Shown: positions 34,765-44,225, numbered from the stretch's first letter. The stretch: 64,000 nucleotides of DNA from Caballeronia sordidicola (GCF_001544455.2 NZ_FCOC02000013.1:1-64000); one strand, 5' to 3'. The notes: generated by a model from the sequence alone, not told the origin. Numbers and translations are program-made.

Positions 34765-35160
34765 TCAGGGACGCCCGGAGAGCGACGCGTCTTCGTCCGA
34801 TGCATCCGGTGACGCAAGGTCATCGGTGTAATCCGCGTTCGATTCTTCCGCTTTTTCCGCCGCGAGCGTCTGTTTGCTGGCTTCCCTCGCGACCTGAGCG
34901 GCATCTCGCGCCTCGCGCGCCGCGGCGCGTTCGGCAACTTGCCTCAATGCAACATTCAGCGGATCGGGTGTTTTTGGCGCACGCAGCCGATCGACAAGCC
35001 CCGCGACCTTGACCTGCTCGCTGGTTGCATTGAAGCTGAGTACGGCGCGCCGCATGAGTTCGCTGACACTGATGCCGAGGCCGTCGGCCGTGTTGGTGAT
35101 CGCAAGTTTCTGCGCCGGGGTGACAAAAACAACGATGCGTTCGCTGGGTTTGGTGGTCAT
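34765..35160 (-). CDS. Hypothetical protein with ribbon-helix-helix-like N-terminus
   Basis: 131-aa protein from the ATG whose first base is 35160. The first 45 residues (ERIVVFVTPAQKLAITNTAD, then GLGISVSELMRRAVLSF) have the strand-helix-helix character of MetJ/Arc-type DNA-binding proteins, as in plasmid or toxin-antitoxin regulators. The rest is a long Ala/Glu/Arg helix followed by an acidic Ser/Asp tail (DDLASPDASDEDASLSG). The ribbon-helix-helix call rests on pattern only. No toxin gene is adjacent. Confidence 0.65.
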   Translation of the reverse strand: MTTKPSERIVVFVTPAQKLAITNTADGLGISVSELMRRAVLSFNATSEQVKVAGLVDRLRAPKTPDPLNVALRQVAERAAAREARDAAQVAREASKQTLAAEKAEESNADYTDDLASPDASDEDASLSGRP

Positions 35161-35837
35161 GAGCGCCTCACATGCAGGGGCCACGCAAGCACGGCCGGTC
35201 AACGTCCGTCAGCAGCACGACAGGTAACGCTTTGAATGTGCGCTGCAAGTACGGAGTCAGGCAAAATCGCGCAATCAATATATCCATCATATCGTTTTAG
35301 CGCTGCCGCGTGCTTATGTGCGTGAACGGCGCAGCGCGCGCGAGACAGCTAAGGAAGCCTTGCGGCATCAACAACTTGCATTGTGCAGATGAGAATGCTA
35401 AAGCCCGCTTTCCTATGCCGTGCGGCCGCGCGCGCACACGTGCAAAAAACGGAAAACCTTTCCGCATCAACGGTGCGTTCGGTCTGTATCAAAGGTCTCA
35501 CAATGAATTTACTTACAAAAAAATCGGGGCTCCGCCGGTGCTCGTCGCTCGAATTCTTTAAAATGCGCTGTTATTCTGCGCGGGGCCGTGGGCGTTGCAG
35601 CTTTCTTACAACGCCATAATGGCCCAGCCGCGGGAACGCGCAGCCAGTCCGGGGACATTGGCGTGCAACGCATGCGACTCGCGCAGTCCGAGCCGCAGCG
35701 CTCATCCATGACGACGGCTGCACATTCGGCTTCAAGGCGCAAAGGGCTTTTGGCTTTGCAGCCTCAACATTTATCGTCACGCGGCAGGTTGGCGTGGCGC
35801 ACCGGGCGCCCCAGAAGCGCACCGTTCAAATCCAGTC
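35161..35837. other. Long non-coding stretch before the class A PBP gene
   Basis: 677 bp without a gene I can support. It includes an AT-rich segment at 35270-35300 and an imperfect hairpin around 35583-35625, whose core is GGCGTTG (35591-35597) with CAACGCC (35609-35615), flanked by GGGCC and GGCCC. Frames on both strands at 35509-35884 are rich in rare residues and look random. Many Burkholderiaceae carry pilus genes divergent from this PBP gene; I see none here. Confidence 0.45.
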
Positions 35838-38321
35838 ATGCCAATTATCAAACGACCAAAATCCTCGAACGCACCCCGCGATGACCGGGATCAAGACGGT
35901 CCTTACCGTTATCGCCAACCTTCCGGTCACGCCTCCGCCGGACCCTCCATAGCGCTGCGCCTCCTGCTGTGGTTTGTCGGACTGATCGCCGTCATGGCTA
36001 TCGTTGGCGCGTTGATCGTGGGATACGCGCTCGTGGTGATGGGGCCGAACCTGCCTTCGCTCGACGCCATCACCGATTACCGGCCAAAAGTGCCTCTGCG
36101 CATCTATACGGCGGATCACGTGCTGATTGGAGAGTTTGGTGAGGAGCGCCGGCGCATTGCGCGCTTCGACGAAATCCCGGACCAGATGAAAAAAGCCGTG
36201 CTCGCAATCGAGGACTATCGGTTCTACGAGCATGGCGGCGTGGACTTTGTCGGCATTGCGCGTGCAGGCGTGAGCGATATCCTGCATGGCGGTGCATCGC
36301 AGGGCGCGAGCACGATCACCATGCAGGTCGCGCGCAACTTCTTCCTTTCCAGCGAGAAGACCTACACACGCAAGATCTACGAAATGCTGCTCGCGTACAA
36401 GATCGAGCGGGCGCTGACCAAGGACCAGATTCTCGAGTTGTACATGAACCAGATTTATTTGGGCGAGCGCTCGTACGGATTTGCATCGGCGGCGCGGGTG
36501 TATTTCGGCAAGGATCTGAAGGATCTCACGCTCGCCGAATGCGCGATGCTCGCGGGCCTGCCAAAAGCGCCGTCCGCGTATAACCCGGTGGTCAATCCGA
36601 AGCGCGCGAAGATTCGCCAGCAATACATCCTGAAGCGCATGCTCGATCTGAAGTTCATCACGCAGGAGCAATTCGATCAGGCGAGCGCCGAGGAATTGCA
36701 CGCCCGAGTGGCGGGCACCGAATACAGCGTGCATGCCGAGTACGTCGCGGAGATGGTGCGGCAGATGATGTACGCGCAGTATCGCGACGAAACCTACACG
36801 CGCGGTTTCTCGGTGACCACGACCATTGATTCCGTCGATCAGGACGCGGCTTATCACGCGGTCCGGAAAGGCGTGATGGATTACGAGCGGCGCCATGGGT
36901 ATCGCGGGCCGGAAGGTTTCGTCAATTTGCCGGCGAACCCGGATGACCGCGATGAGGCCATCGACGACGCGCTCGCCGATCATCCCGACAATGGCGACAT
37001 CGTTGCGGGTGTAGTGACGTCGGTTAATCCCAAGCAGGTTGTGGTGGAATTTGTCAACGCCGATCCGGCGACCGTTACCGGCGATGGCTTGCGTTTTGTC
37101 GCCACCGGCTTGCGTGCCAACGCGCCGCAAGCGGTGAAGATCAAGCCGGGTTCCATCGTGCGGGTGATGAAGGACGCGAAGGACAACTGGACGATCACGC
37201 AGTTGCCGCAGGTGGAGGGCGCGCTGGTTTCGCTCGTGCCGCAGGACGGGGCGATTCGCGCGCTGATTGGCGGCTTCGATTACAACAAGAACAAGTTCAA
37301 TCACGTCACGCAGGCGTGGCGCCAGCCGGGGTCGAGCTTCAAGCCGTTCATCTATTCGGCGTCGCTCGAAAAGGGTCTTGGACCGGCGACGATCATCAAC
37401 GACGCGCCGCTATATTTCCCGCCTACATCGCCAGGTCAGCAGGCGTGGGAACCCAAGGACGACGATCAGCCGGATGGCCCGATGTCCATGCGCACCGCGT
37501 TGCAGAAGTCGAAGAATCTGGTATCGATCCGGATTTTGTCGTTCATCGGCACGAAGTATGCGCAGGATTACGTCACACAGAAGTTCGGTTTCGATGCCGA
37601 TAAAACCCCGCCATATTTGCCGCTCGCACTCGGCGCGGGTCTCGTCACGCCGCTGCAACTGGCGGGCGGTTATTCGGTCTTTGCAAACGGCGGCTCGCGA
37701 ATCAATCCGTACCTGATCGGTGAGGTCGCCGATGCGCGCGGCACCGTGATCTCGCGCGCCAATCCGCTGCTGGCGGGGAACAACGCACCGCAAACGCTCG
37801 AACCACGCAACGCTTACGTGATGAACAGCTTGCTGCATTCGGTCGCAACGGCCGGCACGGGTTCGGGCACCAATGTGCTCAAGCGCAACGACCTGCAAGG
37901 CAAGACCGGCACGACCAACGACGCGAAGGACGGCTGGTTCGCGGGTTACCAGCATCAACTCGTTGCTGTCGCGTGGATGGGCTATGACCAGCCGAAGTCG
38001 CTCGGTGGCCGCGAGTTCGGTGCGCAACTCGCGCTGCCGATCTGGGTCGAGTTCATGCAGCATGCGCTCGCCAAGATCCCTCAGCAGCCCATGGAAATGC
38101 CTGAAGGCCTGACGAGCATTGACGGAGACCTGTTCTTCGCCGATAAAACCCCGGGCAATGGTTTTGTCGCGAGTATCGGCATGGATACGGCGAATCCCGC
38201 GGAAGGTTCCAGCGATGCCGTGGGTGGCGTGGGACCGGGCGGCCTGACACCGCCGCCTCCGCCACCGGATGTTGCTCCGGCTGAACGCCAGGAGATCATG
38301 AATCTCTTCAAGGGCCATTGA
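35838..38321 (+). CDS. mrcA: Penicillin-binding protein 1A (bifunctional murein glycosyltransferase/transpeptidase)
   Basis: Class A PBP (827 aa), anchored by LLLWFVGLIAVMAIVGALIV near residue 45. The GT51 glycosyltransferase domain has EDYRFYEHGGVD (catalytic Glu), GASTITMQVARNFFL and KIYEMLLAYKIERALTKDQI. The transpeptidase domain has SSFK (Ser499, Lys502), the SKN triad (QKSKNLVSIR) and KTG at 689-691 (GKTGTTNDAKDGWFAGY). A Pro-rich tail precedes the C-terminus. It polymerises and cross-links peptidoglycan in the periplasm. Single-gene unit ending in a strong terminator. Confidence 0.96.
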   Translation: MPIIKRPKSSNAPRDDRDQDGPYRYRQPSGHASAGPSIALRLLLWFVGLIAVMAIVGALIVGYALVVMGPNLPSLDAITDYRPKVPLRIYTADHVLIGEFGEERRRIARFDEIPDQMKKAVLAIEDYRFYEHGGVDFVGIARAGVSDILHGGASQGASTITMQVARNFFLSSEKTYTRKIYEMLLAYKIERALTKDQILELYMNQIYLGERSYGFASAARVYFGKDLKDLTLAECAMLAGLPKAPSAYNPVVNPKRAKIRQQYILKRMLDLKFITQEQFDQASAEELHARVAGTEYSVHAEYVAEMVRQMMYAQYRDETYTRGFSVTTTIDSVDQDAAYHAVRKGVMDYERRHGYRGPEGFVNLPANPDDRDEAIDDALADHPDNGDIVAGVVTSVNPKQVVVEFVNADPATVTGDGLRFVATGLRANAPQAVKIKPGSIVRVMKDAKDNWTITQLPQVEGALVSLVPQDGAIRALIGGFDYNKNKFNHVTQAWRQPGSSFKPFIYSASLEKGLGPATIINDAPLYFPPTSPGQQAWEPKDDDQPDGPMSMRTALQKSKNLVSIRILSFIGTKYAQDYVTQKFGFDADKTPPYLPLALGAGLVTPLQLAGGYSVFANGGSRINPYLIGEVADARGTVISRANPLLAGNNAPQTLEPRNAYVMNSLLHSVATAGTGSGTNVLKRNDLQGKTGTTNDAKDGWFAGYQHQLVAVAWMGYDQPKSLGGREFGAQLALPIWVEFMQHALAKIPQQPMEMPEGLTSIDGDLFFADKTPGNGFVASIGMDTANPAEGSSDAVGGVGPGGLTPPPPPPDVAPAERQEIMNLFKGH

Positions 38322-38342
38322 GCCGATATAAAAAGCCAAAAG

Positions 38343-38378
38343 AAAAACGCGCCGCAATCAGATTGCGGCGCGTTTTTT
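38343..38378. terminator. Terminator after the PBP1A gene
   Basis: AAAAACGCGCCGCAATC and GATTGCGGCGCGTTTTT form a near-perfect palindrome ending in a T run. It can act in both directions for the PBP gene and the convergent copper module. Confidence 0.9.
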
Positions 38379-38420
38379 ATGGTGCAACGTTTATGGTGCG
38401 ACAAGCCAGGCGTTGCGAAC

Positions 38421-38867
38421 TTACTTGCCGAGCGTTGACGCCGGTTTCACGTCGCATTGAGTGCTGATGCTCGACTGGTCCGAGAACGTCAGTTTCAATG
38501 GAATCGTGGTGCCGGCTTTGAGCGGCTTGGGCGCGTCTTCGAGCATCAGGTGATAGCCGCTCGGCGCAAATGCCAGGGTGCCGTGCGCGGGGACATCGGC
38601 GGAATCAACCATTGCCATGGTCGATGTACTGCCGTTGCTGCTCGATTTATGCAGCATCGCCATGCCGAACGCGGGCGTTTCAGCGCCGGTGAGCGTAGCG
38701 GGTTTATCGCCGTTATTCGACACCACGAAGTAGCCCGATGAAGGCAAGCTCGCCGGCATCAAGCGGATCCAGCAGTCGTGTGCTGAGAGTGTCGCGGCTT
38801 GCGTGCTCGATACGGCCATGGCGCTTGCTGCAAGCAAACCAGCGTGAATCAGTGTGCGTTTTTTCAT
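38421..38867 (-). CDS. Periplasmic copper chaperone PCu(A)C
   Basis: 148-aa exported copper-binding protein (DUF461/PCuAC family). It has a signal peptide (LLAASAMAVSSTQAATL) and the Met/His copper motif: GMAMLHKSS in the middle and GYHLMLEDAPKPLKAG near the end. It delivers Cu(I) to the CuA centre of cytochrome oxidase. It lies 7 bp downstream of the CopC-like gene on the minus strand, so they are co-transcribed. Confidence 0.88.
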   Translation of the reverse strand: MKKRTLIHAGLLAASAMAVSSTQAATLSAHDCWIRLMPASLPSSGYFVVSNNGDKPATLTGAETPAFGMAMLHKSSSNGSTSTMAMVDSADVPAHGTLAFAPSGYHLMLEDAPKPLKAGTTIPLKLTFSDQSSISTQCDVKPASTLGK

Positions 38868-38874
38868 GTGCGGA

Positions 38875-39255
38875 TCACTTCACGTTGAAGAGGTAGTGGC
38901 CTTGCGTACGATGCCCGTCTTCGGCCACCGCGGTCCATTCCACCTGGTACGCGCCGGTCTTGAGTTCGCCGAGCGCCACGCTCATATGCTTCTTGTTAGT
39001 GGCATCGATGGCTGACTTTGCGCTGTTGACCTGCTTGCCCGCTGCATCCACGACGATCAGCGTGCTGAAGGTCGGCTCCAGGCCTTCCGAGAAATCGATG
39101 GCAACTTCGTGCGGCGCTTCTACGGTCGCGTCGGGCGCCGGACTTTGCTGCTTCGGCAGTGCATGGGCCACGGCGAATTGGGCCGTGACCAGAAGGGCAG
39201 CGGCGAGCGCGCCATGCTTGAGCACGTTTGCGGTGTTTGAAAGAGACGAGTTCAT
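38875..39255 (-). CDS. CopC-domain copper-binding protein
   Basis: 126-aa exported protein of the CopC/YobA family. Signal peptide LKHGALAAALLVTAQFAVAH is followed by mature HALPKQQSPAPDATV; the N-terminal His provides the Cu(II) brace. The body has the CopC pattern (APHEVAIDFSEGLEPTFSTL) and ends with GAYQVEWTAVAEDGHRTQGH. I start at the ATG at 39255. No CopD membrane partner follows, unusual for CopC but common where it pairs with PCuAC. Confidence 0.88.
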   Translation of the reverse strand: MNSSLSNTANVLKHGALAAALLVTAQFAVAHALPKQQSPAPDATVEAPHEVAIDFSEGLEPTFSTLIVVDAAGKQVNSAKSAIDATNKKHMSVALGELKTGAYQVEWTAVAEDGHRTQGHYLFNVK

Positions 39256-39315
39256 GCTGATCCTGTTTGCGCGAGAAAAAGGTGCCGGCGATACAGCCAG
39301 CGGCATTGCGGCGAA

Positions 39316-39699
39316 TCAGGCGAAGAAAGGCGGTGCGCGGGGAAGCGCCGCGAACACGGGCGTGTAGGGCGCGGCGGGCTGAGCCGGAGCAGTGCCCGGC
39401 GAAGTCGCGGCAATAACAAGCGCTGGAAGCGCATTAAGTGAAGAGGGGGCTGCGGGCGAGTGCGCGGCGAAATTGCAGTATCCGCACGCGTCCCAATGAC
39501 CTGCGGCCGAGTGCTGCGAAGGCGTTTGATCGTGAGTGCGTGTCTGCGTGTGCGGTACTGCGGAACAGTGAACGCTTAGAATGGCGTTAGCGCGAGCGCC
39601 TGAAGCAAGTGCTTGCGATACGGCCGGCGCGAGAGCCGTCATCAGAATGACGAACATTCCAACAAGGCTGCCGAACTTGCGGACGAGACGACGGCGCAT
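39316..39699 (-). CDS. DUF2946 family protein
   Basis: 127-aa protein with an N-terminal membrane/signal segment (FGSLVGMFVILMTALAPAVS) and the DUF2946 core motif HWDACGYCNFAAHSP. It ends in a Pro/Phe-rich tail. The family is found next to copper and TonB-receptor genes and may bind metal through its Cys/His cluster. It lies 60 bp upstream of the CopC-like gene on the same strand, completing a three-gene copper module. I prefer the ATG at 39699 to a TTG at 39720. Confidence 0.78.
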   Translation of the reverse strand: MRRRLVRKFGSLVGMFVILMTALAPAVSQALASGARANAILSVHCSAVPHTQTRTHDQTPSQHSAAGHWDACGYCNFAAHSPAAPSSLNALPALVIAATSPGTAPAQPAAPYTPVFAALPRAPPFFA

Positions 39700-39867
39700 G
39701 AGGCTGGCTATGGCTTCCAAAGCAATGAACTGCTGATTATGCCACGCGCGGAACAGGGAATTTGTGCAGTTGCGCTGCCTGCGCTGCGACCGATTGCGGC
39801 ACGCATTTGCGTACTCAACAATTTTTAATTGATGGACCAGACAGGCTCAGCACGATCACAGACCCAG

Positions 39868-39905
39868 AAACGTCAAAAGCCCGGAGAACCGGGCTTTTGA
39901 CGTTT
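39868..39905 (-). terminator. Terminator after tRNA-fMet
   Basis: A perfect 17-bp stem, AAACGTCAAAAGCCCGG with CCGGGCTTTTGACGTTT, and an AGAA loop, beginning 9 bp beyond the tRNA 3' end. Confidence 0.88.
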
Positions 39906-39913
39906 GGCATTCT

Positions 39914-39990
39914 TGGTTGCGGGGATAGGATTTGAACCTATGACCTTCGGGTTATGAGCCCGACGAGCTGCCAGACTGCTCCACCCCGCG
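39914..39990 (-). tRNA. Initiator tRNA-fMet (CAT anticodon)
   Basis: 77-nt cloverleaf with encoded CCA. The anticodon loop is CTCATAA, flanked by a stem with three consecutive G:C pairs (TCGGG/CCCGA), and position 1 C faces A72 (unpaired). Both are initiator hallmarks. The T loop is GGTTCAAATCC. Confidence 0.97.
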
Positions 39991-40144
39991 AAAAAGATTA
40001 TAAGACAACGGGCACCGCAGTGCAACATGTTTGTCATGTTGGTCCGGCTGATGAAGCTGATAAGCAAAAAAAACGGCTGCATATCTCGTGGAAGAGACAT
40101 GCAGCCGCATCAGACAGCATGCGTCAAGAACGCTTGATTCTCGC

Positions 40145-43100
40145 TTAGAAGCCGAACGCGAAACCTGCGCCGCCCGTGGTTTCTTCGCCGGTCGTCGAAC
40201 CGCCGATTGTCAGGACCATGTTGGTTCCAAAGCGCTTCTGGAAGCCGATCGCGATTGCAGCCTTGTCACGATACACACCCGTGCCCGCAGCAAAACGATT
40301 GTCCTTGTCGGCGATTGCTGCCGCGCTGCCCGCCATCATTGCCATCGCGCTGCTCATCGCGCCAACGCTGTTGATGTGGTTGTTCGCGAGCGACAGGCCG
40401 CTGTTCATGTCGGAGCGAAGCGCGTCCGTGTAGCCTTTCGCGGACTTCACACCCGTGTTCACGGACTGCTGCATCTGGTTCACGTTGACCGCATCCGTGC
40501 CTTCCGTACCGGCTTCGACGTTCGTGATCTGACGTTGTCCGCCTGCTGCTGTGGTTCCTACTGATACGGAATTAGCACGATCTGCTACCGAACCCGCGCC
40601 GAGCGCTACCGAATTCTTCGCCGTAGCCGAAGAATTCGCGCCCACAGCGACGGCATTCGCGCCGCTCGCCACCGACGAAACGCCGGAAGCGACCGAGTTC
40701 GCGCCCGAGGCCACGGCCTTCGCGCCCGATGCCACCGAGTACGTGCCGCTCGATGTCGCCGCTTCCGTGTCACGGCTGCCGTCTGCTGTGAACATCGGGT
40801 TGTACGCGCCGTTGGCGAGGTTGGTGACCTGGCCGATCATGTCGTTGATCTGCCCGAGGTTCACGGCGTCCATGCTGCTTGTGCCCGCTGCGACGTTATG
40901 CAAGGCCGTACCCGATGCATTGCCATTGCCAAGCGTTGCATTGGCGTAGTCGGGCGTGCCGTCGGCGTTGGTGTCGTACTTGATTGCGCTGGCGCCAAGC
41001 GCCGTTACGCTGTTCGATACCGCGTTGAGCTGGCCGACGTTGGCGGCATCGGTGGAAGCGGTGCCCGCTGCCACGTTGGTGATCTGACGCTCGCCGCCCG
41101 CTGCGCCGACCGACACCGAGTTGTCGCGATCCGCCACCGAGTTAGAGCCGAGCGCAACCGAGTTCTTGCCCGAGGAAACAGCCGCGCCGCCAATCGCCAC
41201 TGAATCCGCACCGGTAGCCGATGAATCGGCAAGCGTCGAATTGGAGTGGAAGTACTTGATGCCGCCGCCATTGCTGATGTTGTTCGTAAAGTCCTGCAGT
41301 GCCGCGACGTTCGTGTTCGTGGCGAATAACTGCGAACCGTTCACGGCGTCGGTACTGTCCGCGTTCAGTCCACCGGCCTTGACGTTGGTCAATAGCGTAG
41401 GCTTCGTGGCGCCTGCACCGCCAAGCGTGATCTTCTGGTAGTCCGGCGCACCGTTTGCGTCCGTGTCGTACTTGACCGCGAAGCTGCCGAGCGTGTCGAC
41501 GTTATTCGAGACAGCCGTCAATTGACCCAGATTGACTGCATCTGTCGAAGCCGTACCCGCTGCCACGTTGGTGATCTGGCGTTCTTTGCCCGCTGCGCCG
41601 ACTGAAACCGTATTATCGCGATCCGCCACCGAGTTAGAACCGAGTGCGACCGAGTTCTTGCCCGAGGACAACGCCGCGCCGCCGATGGCCACCGAATCCG
41701 TGCCTGTCGCCGATGAATCTGCAAGCGTCGAGTTCGCGTGGAAGTACTTGATGCCGCCGCCGTTGTTGATGTTCGTCTCGAACGTTTCGAGCGAGCCTAC
41801 GCGCTGATTGGTCGAGTACAACTGCGAGCCATTGATGGCGTCCGTGCTGGTCGAACTGAGGTCGCCAATTTTCAGGTTCGTCAGTTTGGTTGGATTTGCG
41901 GCACCGACGCCACCGAGCGTAACCTGCGACTTGTCGGCCGTGTCATACGCGACCTTGTTGGAAAGTTCCGAATCGATCTTGGAAATTGCATCGCCTACGG
42001 TCCCGGCCTGTGCGCCTGCAACGGTATAGGTCGGCGCCTGAACCGTGCCATCGGCGTTCACTTTCGCTCCTCCGCCAAGCAGGGCGGTCACGCTCTGAAG
42101 CTGCGTCACGTTGACTGCGTCGTACGCTTGGGTACCGGCTGCAACGTTGACGATCCTTCTTTGCTTGGTGGAACTGCCGACCGAAACGGTGTTATCCAGA
42201 TCGGCTACCGAGTTGGCACCCAGTGCGACTGAGTTAGCACCCGTCGCTGTCGCACGATAGCCCAGCGCAGAAGCCAGTTTGCCGTCTGCAATAGTGCTGA
42301 AGCCTACGGCTGTTGCTGAACCGTAAGCTCCGGTACCTGTGGCCTGCGCGAGTGTTCCGATCGCGACATCGCCGTTTGACGCGGCCGTTGCAGATGTGCC
42401 GAGCGCCAGTGTTTGCATGGTGCTTGCTTCGGCGTGCGTCCCGATAGCGATCGCCGATCCAGATGAATCACTGCTTCCCGTCGCGCTTGAATAGGAGCCG
42501 ATCGAAATGTCGCCGTTGCTGTTTGCCGCTGCCTCACCGCCGATTGCGACTGACTCCGTTCCCACGGCGGTCGAATCTTCCAGTGTCGAGTTGACGTGGA
42601 AGTACTTGTTCGTTCCGGACGCAGCGGAAAGAGCAGTCAAGGCGTCGCCTACGTTGTCGTAACTTTTTGCGCCGATGGTGTAGCTCGGTGCGGTCATTGC
42701 GCCCTTGCTATCCAAGGCAGCCTTGCCTCCGAGCGCCGTGACAAGCGGAGACAATTGCCCCAGATTGACAGCGTCGGTACTCGACGTGCCTGCTGCGACG
42801 TTGATGATTTTTCCCGACGATACGTTGACGCCGTTCGTCGAGCGCAGTGTCAGATCAGTGCCCGATACTGTAGTGCCGGAAGCGTCGATCACGACTCCGT
42901 TCGTTCCTCCCGGTCCGCTGCCGTAAAACAAACCGGACGACAAGTTTCCAGCCCAAACGCCGCCTTCACTTGTTCCGTTAAGAGAGGTGAGGTAGGCGAG
43001 ACGGCTTCCAGAAACAGCTGTGAAGCCTGAACTCCAGGCTTCACAGGGTTGCATGTTGGATCCAGCTCTTGAACAGGTGTCGACACCATTGTCCTCACTA

Positions 43101-43297
43101 CCCAGATAGGGCGCGTTTTGTGCCAGGACGCTGATTGGCGACAGCATCCCCACAGTTGCTCCCAAGGCGGCCGAAGCGGACGCGACCTTTACCGCCAATT
43201 TTTTCGCTGAGGACTTGCCGCGAGTTGGACTATTTTCCGAAGCCGCCACCCAAGCGCCAATCGATTCGTTCCAGACGGACTTATAAACCTTGTTCAT
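40145..43297 (-). CDS. YadA-like trimeric autotransporter adhesin
   Basis: 1050-aa surface adhesin (type Vc secretion). An extended signal peptide region (MNKVYKSVWNESIGAWVAAS, ESPR) precedes a long hydrophobic signal segment ending near SVLAQ. The passenger consists of head repeats (SVAIGG, NSVALGSNSVA) and necks (TDAVNLGQL, TDAVNGSQL). The C-terminus is a YadA anchor barrel (RFAAGTGVYRDKAAIAIGFQ to GGAGFAFGF) ending in Phe. A roughly 175-residue module occurs twice in tandem, about DNA 41060-41270 and 41540-41765 for the most similar parts. I start at the ATG at 43297 because the ESPR begins there. Role: adhesion or autoaggregation; ligand unknown. Confidence 0.93.
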   Translation of the reverse strand: MNKVYKSVWNESIGAWVAASENSPTRGKSSAKKLAVKVASASAALGATVGMLSPISVLAQNAPYLGSEDNGVDTCSRAGSNMQPCEAWSSGFTAVSGSRLAYLTSLNGTSEGGVWAGNLSSGLFYGSGPGGTNGVVIDASGTTVSGTDLTLRSTNGVNVSSGKIINVAAGTSSTDAVNLGQLSPLVTALGGKAALDSKGAMTAPSYTIGAKSYDNVGDALTALSAASGTNKYFHVNSTLEDSTAVGTESVAIGGEAAANSNGDISIGSYSSATGSSDSSGSAIAIGTHAEASTMQTLALGTSATAASNGDVAIGTLAQATGTGAYGSATAVGFSTIADGKLASALGYRATATGANSVALGANSVADLDNTVSVGSSTKQRRIVNVAAGTQAYDAVNVTQLQSVTALLGGGAKVNADGTVQAPTYTVAGAQAGTVGDAISKIDSELSNKVAYDTADKSQVTLGGVGAANPTKLTNLKIGDLSSTSTDAINGSQLYSTNQRVGSLETFETNINNGGGIKYFHANSTLADSSATGTDSVAIGGAALSSGKNSVALGSNSVADRDNTVSVGAAGKERQITNVAAGTASTDAVNLGQLTAVSNNVDTLGSFAVKYDTDANGAPDYQKITLGGAGATKPTLLTNVKAGGLNADSTDAVNGSQLFATNTNVAALQDFTNNISNGGGIKYFHSNSTLADSSATGADSVAIGGAAVSSGKNSVALGSNSVADRDNSVSVGAAGGERQITNVAAGTASTDAANVGQLNAVSNSVTALGASAIKYDTNADGTPDYANATLGNGNASGTALHNVAAGTSSMDAVNLGQINDMIGQVTNLANGAYNPMFTADGSRDTEAATSSGTYSVASGAKAVASGANSVASGVSSVASGANAVAVGANSSATAKNSVALGAGSVADRANSVSVGTTAAGGQRQITNVEAGTEGTDAVNVNQMQQSVNTGVKSAKGYTDALRSDMNSGLSLANNHINSVGAMSSAMAMMAGSAAAIADKDNRFAAGTGVYRDKAAIAIGFQKRFGTNMVLTIGGSTTGEETTGGAGFAFGF

Positions 43298-43718
43298 TTT
43301 GCATTCCTGCGTAGAGTTGATCCGTGTCCAAGACACGAGCACGCAAACGAAATCGTTCGTTGCGTGTCGGGATCAGCGCCGGTATCGAGTCCGAATGGAC
43401 CCGCCAATGGCTTTGTGGACAAAGCTTTGAACTCTACTGAGCCGGACGAAATGCTCGAATGAGTATTGTCCTAATTCAGCAGGCGGTGCAATTTAAACAA
43501 CACGTTGGCATGCAGCATTAACCAGATATATCGATTAACTCAAAGAAAATTAAGAGCTATTGAGGCGTTGGCTGAATCTCAAAACTGATTGGTCAAATGA
43601 CGTACTCGTCGTCGACGTGCATTTGAATGACGTACATACACAAGCCTGCTATTGAAGTCGTGTCACAATTTATGCATTCGACTCGTTCTACTCACACTTG
43701 CATACGGAAACATCGTCT
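43298..43718. other. AT-rich divergent region upstream of the adhesin gene
   Basis: 421 bp between divergent genes, clearly lower in GC than the surroundings around 43480-43600. It should contain the adhesin promoter. I see no gene and no firm operator; AT-richness is consistent with H-NS-type silencing (inference). Confidence 0.45.
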
Positions 43719-44222
43719 ATGGATATTCTTAAAGACCTGCAAACCATCGCGCACCAGGAAAAAACCCTCGTCTTTCCGCACTTCGATTCCAACCGCGCAT
43801 GGCAGCTTGGCTCTCAACTTCGCGAGATGGCGGTGGCGCGAGGCTTGGCAATGGTGATCGACGTACGCACCTTCGGGCAGCCGCTGTTTTTTTGCGCACT
43901 CGATGGCGCCACGCCCGACAACGTCCGCTGGGCGCAGCGCAAGGCGCGCACGGTCGAGCATTTTCGCGTGAGTTCGTATGCAATTGGCCTGGGGCTTCAA
44001 CAGGCATCCGCAACACTCGCCGATAAATACTCACTCCCCGCCGCTGAATTCGCTTCCCACGGCGGTGCGTTTCCACTGACCGTGCAAGGCGCAGGCGTGA
44101 TAGGCGTAGTGACGGTGTCGGGCTTGCCGCAACGAAAGGATCATGAGTTCGTGGTCGAAGCGTTATGCGCCGTGCTCGGGCACGATGCAGGCACGCTCGC
44201 GCTTGCATCGGACAAGGTGTAA
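43719..44222 (+). CDS. UPF0303 family (heme-degrading/HbpS-like domain) protein
   Basis: 167-aa protein of the UPF0303/YBR137W family (HbpS-like fold). The pattern LVFPHFDSNRAWQLGSQLRE, then PLFFCALDGATPDNVRWAQR is typical; a later block is FASHGGAFPLTVQGAGVIGV. The molecular role is not settled. The ATG at 43719 is chosen because family sequence starts there. It is followed after 3 bp by an SMR transporter gene on the same strand. Confidence 0.83.
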   Translation: MDILKDLQTIAHQEKTLVFPHFDSNRAWQLGSQLREMAVARGLAMVIDVRTFGQPLFFCALDGATPDNVRWAQRKARTVEHFRVSSYAIGLGLQQASATLADKYSLPAAEFASHGGAFPLTVQGAGVIGVVTVSGLPQRKDHEFVVEALCAVLGHDAGTLALASDKV

Positions 44223-44225
44223 ACG

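Noticed and set aside
35509..35884. Frames on both strands before the PBP1A gene, considered as remnants of a divergent pilM gene
   Set aside because: I could not match any recognisable pilus-protein motif. Without a database search the claim would be unsupported.
35826..37304. 492-codon minus-strand frame opposite the PBP1A gene
   Set aside because: Antisense shadow; the plus strand carries all class A PBP motifs.
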